45,081 bases of DNA from Hepatocystis sp. ex Piliocolobus tephrosceles. Lineage: Eukaryota > Apicomplexa > Aconoidasida > Haemosporida > Plasmodiidae. The notes beneath the pieces were generated by a model. That model searched no databases. It had not been told where the DNA came from and saw only the letters and a list, made by a program, of their open reading frames with translations. Location: the NCBI GenBank assembly GCA_902459845.2, contig CABPSV020000026.1:117-45197 (forward strand), read 5' to 3'. Shown piece by piece: positions 1-10,539 of the stretch (within the stretch, counting starts at the first letter, position 1; every line of letters starts with the position of its first letter). The position numbers and the translations under genes were made by a program.

Positions 1-2974
1 GTTTAACATAACAATTGTTCGTATCAATAAATTCCATAAGAAGTGATAAGGTTTTATTTACACGTTTATAACTGTCTTTAAAATACACTATTAATAAATT
101 ATAGATATAATCATATATCAATATAAAATTTTCCATAAAAAATGAAGGGATCGTACAATTAGGGTTTATGGTATTAATTTTGTGATGCGCAACTTTCAAT
201 GTTTCAAACATAATCGTTATTATCATTTTGAAAAAAAATATGCAACTATTTTTTGTTATGAATACATAATGGTACATGTCACTATCGCTTACGGTTAGTA
301 CTGTATTGTTATTACCAAAGTTTGTAGTAACATTTTTATTGTTATTATTAGAGTTTGTAATGTTATTGCTACTGTTGGAATTACAAGTGTCTGTTATCAT
401 GTTAGTGCACACGTTTATGTTATTGCACACGTTTATGTTATTGCCCATGTTTATGTTATTGCCCATGTTTATGTTATTGCCCATGTTTATGTTATTGCCC
501 ACGTTTATATTATTGCCCATGTTTATGTTATTGCCCATGTTTATGTTATGGCCCACGTTTATGTTATTGCCCACGTTTATGTTATTGCCCATGTTTATGT
601 TATTGCCCACGTTTATGTGATTGCCCACGTTTATGTGATTGCCCACGTTTATGTTATTGCCCATGTTTATGTTATTGCCCATGTTTATGTTATTGCCATG
701 GTTACCCATTTGTGCCTCCTTTATATATTTTTTTACGTTCTTATAATAGTAAGATATATTTATATGATCCATTGCAAGCATACTGTTTGCTTTTTTATCA
801 CTAGTGCTTTCGTTTGTTCCTTTGACGTAGTTTAAAATGTTAGGAAGTATATTTGTCGTATTCGAATGAATGAGTGTACGTTTAATTGGGTTTTGTAACT
901 GTGTCGGATCATACCGTGTAAGGCCATGTTCTCTTTCTCTCTGCTTTTGTATTTTTCGATACAATTTACTCTTGTTTTCAAAAAGTAATATGTAAAACAT
1001 ATTCTGAAGCAGTAAGAAAAAAAAATTATTTATATATACGTGGTGAATAGTATTACAATAACATGATGAGTTTTTAGTAATATTAATATACAAATGAAGA
1101 ATAACAATATATATAATATATGCCAAATTGTTTATAATGTTATGAATATAGTGATAATCGTTATCCGAATTATTATTTTCGTTATAGTTTTTATAAATAT
1201 ATTCAATATTGTAGGTAAGGTTATATAAAAATTTATAATTAAATAATAATATATCCTTATTAAATATATATAAATATTCATTTAATATTTTATTTATTTC
1301 TTTATGCATATATATTACATCATCTATGCTAGTTTTCTTTTTCATAATGTTAATTCCTAAAAATTCCATATAATTAAATTTTAATTTCATATAAAAATAT
1401 AATAATTCATTTTTATTTATATAATTTGTTATTTTGTAGGAAATTCGTTTATTATAGACGTAGTTATGTTTGTTTGTGTCTGATGCGTAAAGATTTACAA
1501 TCTGATAATTTGTGTCTTCGTTTTTCGTACTACTATTTTGTTCGGTACTGTCTCCCGTTTTGATAGTGGTAGGTGTTTTGGTAGTGCTAGAAGTTTTGGT
1601 AGTGCTAGAAGTTTTGGTAGTGCCACGCGCTTTGCTAGTGCCACCTTGTTTAATGCTTTCTGATTTATTTTGCAAAGCACGTTTGTTAAAAAAATTATTA
1701 GGGTTTTGTTCGTCGCCCTTAATGCTTAAAAGATCAACTTTAATTTGATTATCCGAATTAATAGAATCAGGTAAATATAAAAATGTATAATTACTTAATA
1801 AAATTAAGGAGTTTGTATTTTTATGTTTAGGCACATGTGCATGTAAACGATTTGATACTGTTTGAGCCTTAGCAATGTTATTATTATCTACTTTTTTTAT
1901 TTTATTAATTTTGTACGCTTTATAATTCAACAATAAACGAATAGTTGTTTCATTTATTTGATTTTTTATCCAATACAAAGAATTATAATATTCAAAATCG
2001 TTAGATGTTAAATAATTATTTTTTGCAAAAATGTTAATACAGCTATTTTTTTTTATTCTTTCATTAATGTTTAGTATATCCTTGGGGTTAAGTTCCAGAT
2101 TTGTATAAGTATTAGATGTTGTGCAGAGTAATGTATTTTCATTATTTTGGACTAGCAATGGGTTGGTGCTTTTTTTGTTGTTTCCTATTTTTTCGATAGC
2201 ATACATTAAGCTGTTATTTGTATTTTTTTTTTCGCCTTCATTATATTTTTTTCCGCTTTCATTGTCATACTTTTTTTCGCTTTCATTGTCATACTTTTTT
2301 TCGCTTTCATTGTCATACTTTTTTTCGCTTTCATTGTCATACTTTTTATAACTCCGGTTGTCATATTTGTTATCATTCCGGTTGTCATACTTTTTATCAC
2401 TCCGGTTGTCATATTTGTTATCACTCCGGTTGTCATACTTTTTATCACTCCGGTTGTCATACTTTTTATCACTCCGGTTGTCATACTTTTTATCACTCCG
2501 GTTGTCATACTTTTTATCACTCCGGTTGTCACAGTTTTTGTCCTGTTTTGTATCACTAATATTATAATCCTTTTTTATATTTATATGGCCACTGTTACAT
2601 TGTGATAATTTTTTTTTTTCTTGTTGTTCTAACAAATATGTTTCATAACTCAAATTTGTAGTTGATTCATTTTGTTTGCCATCACTATAAATATTAATTA
2701 AGTTAAAAAGAATTTTGATTATTTCATTGTAATCGTAATCGTTATTTTGTATTAACGCGACTTGTTCATACGTTATATTTTTATTTTGACAAAGATTGGA
2801 ATTTAATTCACTTCTGTTGTTGTTATTTTTATATTTTTCTTCATTATTTTTATAATGTTTTAAAAACTCGGTTAAAAAAGTGTATATATCTAATTTTTCA
2901 AATTGTTTCCTTATATCTGTATCGTTCTATATTTTTTTTGAAAGTGCCAAAAAAAAAAAAAATACATTTATACG

Positions 2975-3013
<39 letters not shown>

Positions 3014-3121
3014 GGGGCACATTAAAGTGTTTATAAAGTTGATGTAAAATTATTATTTAATTAGGAAAGTTCACCAAGTATTAACACGTATATCGTACAT
3101 ACATGTATATGCGTGTATGTA

Positions 3122-3156
<35 letters not shown>

Positions 3157-3882
3157 ATGTTTTACAGCCCATGCTTTATATTTCATATTTTATAAAAAAT
3201 AAATATTATAAAACGATAAGATATTTTATTATAATCAGAACAGAAATTGTTTTGACTTAAAAATAAAACCGTTGTATATGTATACATCGACACTTGCATA
3301 TTTATGTATGCATATTTTTTTTTTTTTTACCTGTATAATGCGTTGAATAAATAATAAAATATTCAGCAATTGTTTCAAAGGTATAAATGAGTTTCTATCA
3401 TTAACGTAATGAAGAATAATGTGAAAAAAATAACTTCTCTTTTTTAAATCCGTTTCATTAATTATATTTTTGTCATATTTCAGTATTAACATAATTATAG
3501 ATCGATCTCTAATTTCGTTTAACCCGTGTCCTAAAATGGAAGTAAAAAAAAAGAAAAACAAAGTTGTATCATTTCGATTTTTTTACTTTGTCATAGTTTT
3601 ACTATAATGAAGGCGCTATACGAGTTGTGCTACATAAACTGTGCTATAATTACTATTTTTTTTTGTTTTTACAGAATAATACATATATTTAAAAAAAAAA
3701 TAATAATAAATAAATAAATAATACGCTCTATTTTATTTATAAGCGCTAACAGTACTGATCGATATGCTCCATATATACATTTTAATAGTGAGTTAATAAA
3801 ATAATTGTTTTTTTCAATATTTTTTCAAGTATGTCCTAATACCTATTTTTTGTATAAGTTTGTTTAAATTGTCTTCATTCAT
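1..3882 (-). CDS. RTTN: Rotatin/Ana3-like centriole protein, N-terminal part (3' end beyond the window)
   Basis: Exons on the minus strand: 3882-3843, 3530-3331, and 2926 through position 1, still open at the edge (about 1,055 residues visible). All joins are GT-AG and in phase. Exon 1 gives a start followed by NKLIQKIG; the join yields GHGLNEIRDR and then a helical stretch ending QFEKLDIYTFLTEFL. This matches the opening of animal rotatin (GHQLAEIRER..., a first Armadillo-like repeat, ending VGAVEFLSKL), Pfam type RTTN_N. Rotatin/Ana3 acts in centriole and basal body assembly; in Plasmodium that would be male gametogenesis (inference). Exon 3 is mostly low complexity: KKYDNRSD-type 8-residue repeats (2530-2240), TTKTSS-type repeats (1640-1555) and NINMGN 6-residue repeats (about 700-412), with hydrophobic helical segments between. 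The first two exons are too short to be seen as ORFs, so a naive annotation would miss the diagnostic N-terminus. Family call from alignment by memory. Confidence 0.78.
412..700 (-). repeat. 18-bp in-frame coding repeat (NINMGN/NINVGN)
   Basis: About 16 units of 18 bp, read on the minus strand as six residues, Asn-Ile-Asn-Met/Val-Gly-Asn. Plus-strand ORFs across this array are shadows. Variation is mainly ATG/GTG (Met/Val) and ATA/CAC at one position. Confidence 0.9.
1555..1645 (-). repeat. Short 18-bp Thr/Ser-rich coding repeat
   Basis: Four to five degenerate 18-bp units encode TTKTSS-type residues in the rotatin-like exon 3. In frame on the minus strand. Confidence 0.75.
2240..2540 (-). 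repeat. 24-bp in-frame coding repeat in the rotatin-like gene
   Basis: About 12 tandem 24-bp units encode an 8-residue acidic/basic motif of type DKKYDNRS, changing to EKKYDNES toward the low-coordinate end. The frame is held throughout, so length changes would alter the protein without a frameshift. Confidence 0.9.
2927..3842 (-). other. Introns 1 and 2 of the rotatin-like gene
   Basis: Intron 1 is 3842-3531 (donor gtatta, acceptor ccattttag) and intron 2 is 3330-2927 (donor gtaaaa, acceptor aaatatag), read on the minus strand. Intron 2 holds two very long poly-A tracts on the plus strand (about 2970-3011 and 3125-3154). The exon between them, 3530-3331, keeps phase with both neighbours (phase 1, then phase 0). 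Confidence 0.75.
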
Positions 3883-4505
3883 TTTTAGCTGTATTCATTA
3901 CATTTTATAAGATGTAATAACATCTTTTGTAGGATGTAAATGACTGTGTGCCTTCATGTACACATATATAATGGTTAGCACAAAAACAGCTAAAAATGCA
4001 GCTAAAAATGCAGCTTGAAATGCAGCTTGAAATGCAGCTTGAAATGCAGCTTGAAATACAGCTTGAAATGTTACTTATAATGTAATTTAAAGTGCTATTT
4101 GTAAATAAAAATAAAAAAAAAAAAATAACAATGTAAAAAATGTTAACGCCTAATTTAGCTTACAATGGTGTTCATAGTAGTAGTAATAGTAGTAGTACCA
4201 CTCGTAATATTGCTTGTAAAGAAAAAAAAAAAAAAACATTAAACTTGTTATGTTTTTAATTTTTTTAAAAATATTTGGTTACTTAAGCTTAGAAAAAATA
4301 TGATTGTTCATGAAAATTTTTTGATAATTTCTTATTTATAAGTGAATAATTAATTGCTATAGAAGTGATACTAATATGAAATATATTTATTTTTTAAATT
4401 AAAAATTATTCAAGAAAATGTAGAATATGTTTATATATATATATATATATATATATATCTGTACATTACACACGTATAGTATTTATTTTCTGCACATTTT
4501 GCAAG

Positions 4506-4544
<39 letters not shown>

Positions 4545-6454
4545 TTTTTTAAAAAAAAAAAAAAAAAAAAATAGCTACAGTTTGGAACATCTCATAATAT
4601 GAACTAAACACATTTACACTTTTTTATTTTCTTTAAAAACCATTGATATAAAATACAAATGTATGTTTTTTTTAAATATTTTTCTATAATTATGTAAAAA
4701 AAAGCAATATGTTATATATGGGGAATGGAAAATGATTGCAAAATGTTTAAAAATTGGACATTTAATAACGCACGCGAATATGAATACGTATGTTCCTATA
4801 TACATATGTACATATAAATACATATACATATAAGCGCAACAATAATTCGATTAATTTTTTGTTTATTTATTAGTTTTAAGCTTTATAAGAGAAAACCCTT
4901 TTAGTAAAAATAGTTATTATAGTACTACGCGTACTAGTTAGTATGTTCATCGTAAATTTAATCATTTGATTGTTTATAAATCTCGATTTCGTTTATTCTT
5001 TTGCGTATTATTATTATGTGAGGATTATGTAAAAATTGTGTCTATCTATGTAAATATATACATGTATGTATACAGATGTGAGTATACAGATGTGTGTATT
5101 TATTTTTACTTAAGAATATGTTAATAACGAATGATTTGTTTTTTCTTATTATTTATTTAAAAGACATCATGTAAAAATAACAAAAAGCGAAAACGTTTAG
5201 TGTCATTTTTAAATTTTATATAATTAAACAAAATTAAAAAAAACTTTATAATGATAAGTAAGCATTAATATATGCACTTATATTGGTTTTAAAATAAAAA
5301 AAAAAATTTCGTCATTATGTTTTTTATGTTGTTTTTTTTTTTTTTTTTGTCAGCTTATATATAAATAATTTATACCACTGGTATATATGTTCATATGTTT
5401 ACACAATTTTTTATTTTTTTTTTTGAAATTAACAGTTACGATAGCACTGGCATGTTGCGTTTAAAATATATATATATATATATATATATATAAGTTGTAC
5501 AAAAGTATAAGGTGCAAATTTTTGGAATGGTTCATTTTTTGTTCGTTTTATTTTTTTTTTTAAATGCAAAAAAAAAAAAAAAAAAAATGGTATAACAGTT
5601 CGATTTGGCTATAAATAGCTGTATGTCCTTGTAAATAGCTAAGGCGCAGGTATTCATTTGTATATTCGAGCGGTTATTTGCACTCGTTTATATTTATTGC
5701 GTTTTTCGTTCTCTTCCCATATAATCAGAACATTATAAAATCACAAAATTTTTCACTGATAAGAAAAACATAACGAACATGTGCATTTTAAATTAATATA
5801 TTTTTAATAAAACGTTACAAAACATATTTTTTTAGCGTGTTTTTTTTATTTGATTTGACTACTTATTTATTTTTATTTTTATATATTTTTATCCATTTTT
5901 ATGTATTTTTTTTATCCATTTATATTCATTTTTTTTATTCATTTTTTTTATCCATTCTTTTTATCCATTTTTTAGCCATTTTTTTAGCCATTTTTTTAGC
6001 CATTCTTTTTATTTATTTTTTAGCCATTTTTTTAGCCATTTTTTTAGTCATTTTTTTTATATATATTTTTTTATATATATTTTTTTATTTTTATCCATTT
6101 TCTTTTGTTGTCGATTACCCGTTTTTACATTTTTATGTCTTCAAAATGATTTCGCTAATTTGGTGAATAAAGTTCTATCTATTAAAATTTTATGTAACAA
6201 TTACAGTTATGAAATTGTAGCTTTTAAAACAAACAAACAAACGAACAAATAAACAAACAAACAGTGCGGTACAGTGCAAACTTAAGCTTGTAGTAGTACA
6301 TTATAACACCTGCAAGTAAATAAAAAAAAGAAACTTATATAGTACATAAAAATAACAATTGTAGTAATATTATATCTAAGAGGATATATAAAATTTACAC
6401 AAAAAATATATATGCAAAAAAAAAAAATGATAACTGAAAAAATATATATATATA
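3883..6454. other. Divergent intergenic region between rotatin-like and SNM1-like genes
   Basis: About 2.6 kb with no credible coding exon; it should hold both 5' UTRs and promoters. It contains a degenerate 12-bp gcagcttgaaat array (about 3995-4070), (TA)n tracts near 4435-4457 and 5468-5492, several poly-T/poly-A runs over 20 bp (about 4508-4571), and a 12-bp tttttagccatt-type array near 5960-6050. Open frames here are built from homopolymers and lack family features. Confidence 0.7.
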
Positions 6455-9400
6455 ATGGATGACGATGATGATATACATATTATAAAGAATACGCCTTTAA
6501 TAGTCGTAGATAAATTCCCATATACGAAAATGGCGGAATACTTTAAAAGTAATAGAAACAGTTGTTTTTCACTAAAAGCAAAAATAAAACACTTTGTTTT
6601 GAATATATGTGTGCGAAAACCCGTTAGTTTATGAATGCTTGAATAAAACCCTACCGAACACATACATAATACATAATGAATAATATATATATAATACGTA
6701 ATGAATAATATATACATAACACATAATGAATAATATATATATAATACGTAATGAAAAATATATATATAATACGTAATGAATAATATATATATAATACGTA
6801 ATGAATAATATATATATAAGATGTATACACATTTATTACAACATGCATTGTTCCCCTTTTTCCCTATTTGCAGGTAAAGCAGAACCAAATAAGGAAATCG
6901 ATAAAATATACTTTTTAACACATTTTCATGCTGACCATTACACGAAAATAAATAAATATTTTAACAAACACGTGTTTACATCGATAATAACAAAAAAGTT
7001 ATTAACAAATATAATTGGAGTAGATGAAACATATGTACACGATTTAAAAATTAACACTTATTATCATTTTTTTAATTTCGAAATGATTTTTATTGACGCT
7101 AATCACTGTCCTGGTTCAGTAATAATTTATTTTAGGTTTACAAATGGAATAATAATTATACATACTGGAGATTTCCGTTTTTCGAATGTGCAAACACGTT
7201 TAATAAAATATTTGTTATGTGATAGTTCATGTGCGGTTAAACGTAAGTGTACTGACACAGTTGAGGATGTATTAATTGGAGAATGTTGTAATAGCACTGG
7301 TGATAGTAGCACTGGTAACAATAGCACTGGTGATAGTAGCACTGGTAACAATAGCACTGGTGATAGTAGCACTGGTAACAATAGCACTGGTGATAGTAGC
7401 ACTGGTAACAATAACACTGGTAACAATACCAATGGCAACAATACCAATGGTAACAATACCAATGGTAACAATACCAATGGTAATAATACCAATGGTGATA
7501 GTACCAATGGTGACAGTACCAATGGTGACAGTACCAATGGTACACTAACAAAACAAAATAAACCCATATATTTGAATAATAAAAAATATAGTATTTGCCA
7601 TGTTGATACAAATTTTAACATTTACAATTCGAATACATATATTGTGAGTGTTGATGAATATCGATTAATTTATTTGCAGCATGTTGAGAGTATGTTATCA
7701 AAAATCAAACAAATGAAAAATGAATTTTATATATACAAATGTATAGAAGAAACTAATTATTTTAATTATGTGATTTTTGTAGACGTATGTTTATATTTTA
7801 ATCAAAACAATATAGATGTGTTGGTTTTGTACGATAGTGATACATCTACCACACTCGATAGTAATAACATGTTTTATGTCGACAATGGTAACGTTCAACT
7901 AAATAACGACATACTTATAAATGAAAAAAATGTAAAAAACATTCGCTTCGTTTTGAATGATAAAAAAAAAGATGAAACATTAAAAAGGAAACGTGCTGAT
8001 TGTGACACATTATGTTTAACAAAAAAAGAAGATGCAGTTACATGCTTAGATAGTATTGAAAATGGGAATTGTTATGATAGTATTAAAAGCGAACCAGAAA
8101 AAAAAATTCATATAAAAAAATGTAAGGAAGAAAATAAATGTAGTAGCTTTGGTTATCAAAAAATAAAAAGACAAAAAATAAAAACAATAAAGAGCGAATT
8201 ATTAGAAGAAAACGAACATAAAAAAGAAAACAGTGAAAACAGTACACAAGGTATAAATCACACTGAAGATATAACCAATATTCAGAGCATAAATAGCAAT
8301 GAAGACATAACCAATATTCGGGGCATAAATAGCAATGAAGACATAACCAATATTCAGAGCATAAATAGCAATAAAGACATAACCAATATTCGGGGCATAA
8401 ATAGCAATGAAGACATAACCAATATTCAAGGCATAAATAGCAATGAAGACATAACCAATATTCAGAGCATAAATAGCAATGAAGACATAACCAATATTCG
8501 GGGCATAAATAGCAATGAAGACATAACCAATATTCGGGGCATAAATAGCAATGAATACATAACCAATATTCAGGGCATAAATAGCAATGAGGATATAATT
8601 AATATTCAAGCTACGAATGATACGATTTGTGCAAAAAAAACAGAAGAAACTTCCAATTATATAAAAACTATTTACCTTGATACCACTTATGCATTGCATA
8701 AAAATAACATATTTGGTCCACAATTTTATATAATTAATTTTGTTATTTATTTGTGTAAAGACAAATTAAAAAAAAATGCTGATATGATAAACACATCGAA
8801 TAAAAATAGTTTTAAAAGTCGAGCAACTAAAAAAGTTAAAAAAGAAGAAAAAATTACATTAACAAAAGGTGATGGTAGTAGTGGCGGTAATAATAATGGT
8901 AGTAATGGTGGGACAGAAAAGAAAATAATAAAAATAATCGAATTTATTACCACTGAAGATAATGCAAAAAGTTTTGCAAATTGTAAAGACAATATTCGCA
9001 CAATAAAAATGGAAAATGTTAACAAAAGTTCTGAAATTAAAAAAAAGCCAATTTTACTACACAATTCATCCTTAACTGCACCATCCACTGATTTAGTTCC
9101 GGTAGAACGAATAAAAAAAACATTATTTATGTTCGGTACATACAATTTAGGAAAAGAGAAATTATATTTAAGTGTGTCTGAAGCGTGTGATATGAAGATA
9201 TATTTTAAAAGTACTAAAAAAAAAGATATGTTAATGTCATATTTATGTAATAAAAATATTTTAAATAGAATAACTGATAATAAATTAGAAGCACAGATAC
9301 ATATTGTTGATATAAACTATTCAAGCATATTTCCTAAAATAGAAAAAGAAAAGTTCCTTAATTTGATAGATGAAGAAATAGAAAAAGAATTTGACGATTT

Positions 9401-9845
9401 TTTTTATTTTATTCCTACAGGATGGATAAAAAAATATGCAATGTATGAACACAATGACATTACTGTTTGTTTAATACCTTATAGTGAACATTCTAATTTA
9501 AACGAACTAAAATTGTTTATAAAAAATACCAAACCATGTAATATTGTTCCAACTGTTTTTGATAATATAAAAAAAAAAAAAGAGATTCTAAATATATTCC
9601 ATCCTTATCTGAATTTAAAAATGGAAACGATTCAATTCTTTAAAAAAAAAAAAAAAAACTCTCTAGAAATAAAAAATAGAAAAGTAACAAAGGAATTAGC
9701 GCCTTTAAAAGTAGCGGCACATCCAAAGAAAAAAAAAAAAAAAATAAAAACAAAGTGTGAAAAAATAGTAATGGACAAGAATCAGCAAAAATTAACTTTA
9801 TTGTTTCCTTTATATAAAAAGGAAAGTAAAATTTTAAAATTATGA
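6455..9845 (+). CDS. SNM1/Pso2-type DNA cross-link repair nuclease (metallo-beta-lactamase/beta-CASP)
   Basis: Two exons, 6455-6548 and 6874-9845, give 1,021 aa; intron donor gtaata, acceptor tttgcag. Exon 1 supplies the N-terminus and motif-1 Asp19 (TPLIVVDKF). Exon 2 starts just before the zinc motif HFHADH (residues 48-53), then DANHCPGS (His109) and HTGDFR (Asp131). The beta-CASP half is split by low-complexity inserts: YLDTTY near 633, FGTYNLGKEK near 786, PTGW near 878 and PYSEHS near 900. These motifs are those of SNM1A/Pso2 rather than CPSF73 or ELAC. The family makes 5'-exonucleases for interstrand cross-link repair; Artemis is the alternative, but Plasmodium is generally held to lack classical end-joining. 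All metal ligands expected in the MBL half are present. Basic C-terminus ends at TGA. A downstream ATG at 6801 lies inside the intron repeat and should not be used as the start. Confidence 0.9.
6665..6830. repeat. 25-bp array in the SNM1-like intron
   Basis: Six units of 25 bp built on (TA)n plus taatacgtaatgaa, counted by ATG positions 6678, 6703, 6728, 6753, 6778 and 6803. It lies wholly in intron 1 (6549-6873). The period is not divisible by 3, as expected for non-coding sequence. Confidence 0.88.
7297..7545 (+). repeat. 15/30-bp in-frame Ser-Thr-Gly-Asn repeat in the SNM1-like gene
   Basis: A 30-bp alternating unit (STGDS/STGNN) changes to a 15-bp unit (NTNGN, then STNGD). It encodes a polar, probably disordered insert after the MBL motif HTGDFR, residues about 175-255. 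Confidence 0.92.
8255..8612 (+). repeat. 36-bp in-frame repeat encoding a 12-residue unit
   Basis: About ten units encode DITNIRGINSNE with R/Q and G/S exchanges (residues about 490-610). It separates the MBL half from the beta-CASP motifs of the SNM1-like protein. Units show two alternating subtypes (cggggc versus cagagc). Confidence 0.92.
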
Positions 9846-10539
9846 TAAAAAATTTGCAACTGTAGCATAAATTTTTTATTTGTCCAAAAATGTAAAATAT
9901 GCGTGCTAAATATTATGCGCTCATGTTTGTAAATAAAATTAACGCGTTATATTATGTAGTAGTACATATTTTTAAGAATATGTACTTATGTACGTACCTA
10001 CATATATACATAACTGTGTTAATTTGTTTATTTGTTTTATTTTTTTTTTATCTTTTATAAATTAGACTTTTAATATGCTTATTTTAAATAAATAAAAAAT
10101 CAATTTTTAATTTAAAAAATAGAAAATTTTACACATATATCCTCGCGTATGCGCGCATGTATATGTAATAATACAAACTTTGGTAAAAAAAAAAAAAAAA
10201 ACGAACATTTTGTTACTTAAGATGTTATAGCAATATATTTACGGAAGCATTAGTATGCATGTGTGTCCGCTCTTATATGTACATATTCAAACATATGTGT
10301 ATACACATCTGATTAACATAAAAATAAGTACGTAACAAAAAGTAAATAAAAGTACGTAAAAAAAAGTAAATAAAAGTACGTAAATAAAAGTAAATAAAAG
10401 TACGTAAATAAAAGTACATAAAAATACGTAAATAAAAGTACATAAAAATACGTAAAAGTAAAAAAAAAAAAAAAAACGTTTTGTAAGTTAAATATCTCCA
10501 AAAAAAAAAAAAAAAAAAACAAGAAAAAAAAAAAAAAAC
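9846..10539. other. Intergenic region between SNM1-like and ASH-domain genes
   Basis: About 0.7 kb between two plus-strand genes: terminator of the first and 5' leader of the second. A degenerate 14-bp array of type taaataaaagtacg fills about 10315-10455, followed by poly-A up to the start codon at 10540. No exon seen. Confidence 0.7.

Noticed and set aside
276..835. Plus-strand ORFs rich in Met/Leu/Pro and Val/His/Tyr
   Set aside because: They are antisense shadows of the NINMGN repeat of the rotatin-like exon, which is open on the minus strand well beyond the array.
3235..3561. Minus-strand 108-residue ORF as a stand-alone gene
   Set aside because: It lacks an ATG start and continues past a clear donor at 3330; its middle is exon 2 of the rotatin-like gene.
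4614..4829. Minus-strand 71-residue ORF
   Set aside because: Tyr/Phe/Ile/Lys filler from A+T-rich intergenic DNA, without domain or coding-like composition.
5837..6166. 109-residue plus-strand ORF with membrane-like Phe/Ile/Leu content
   Set aside because: Generated by T-runs and a tttttagccatt repeat; no family signature.
6376..6921. Minus-strand ORFs of YIYYSLRIIYI type
   Set aside because: Antisense of the 25-bp array in the SNM1-like intron.
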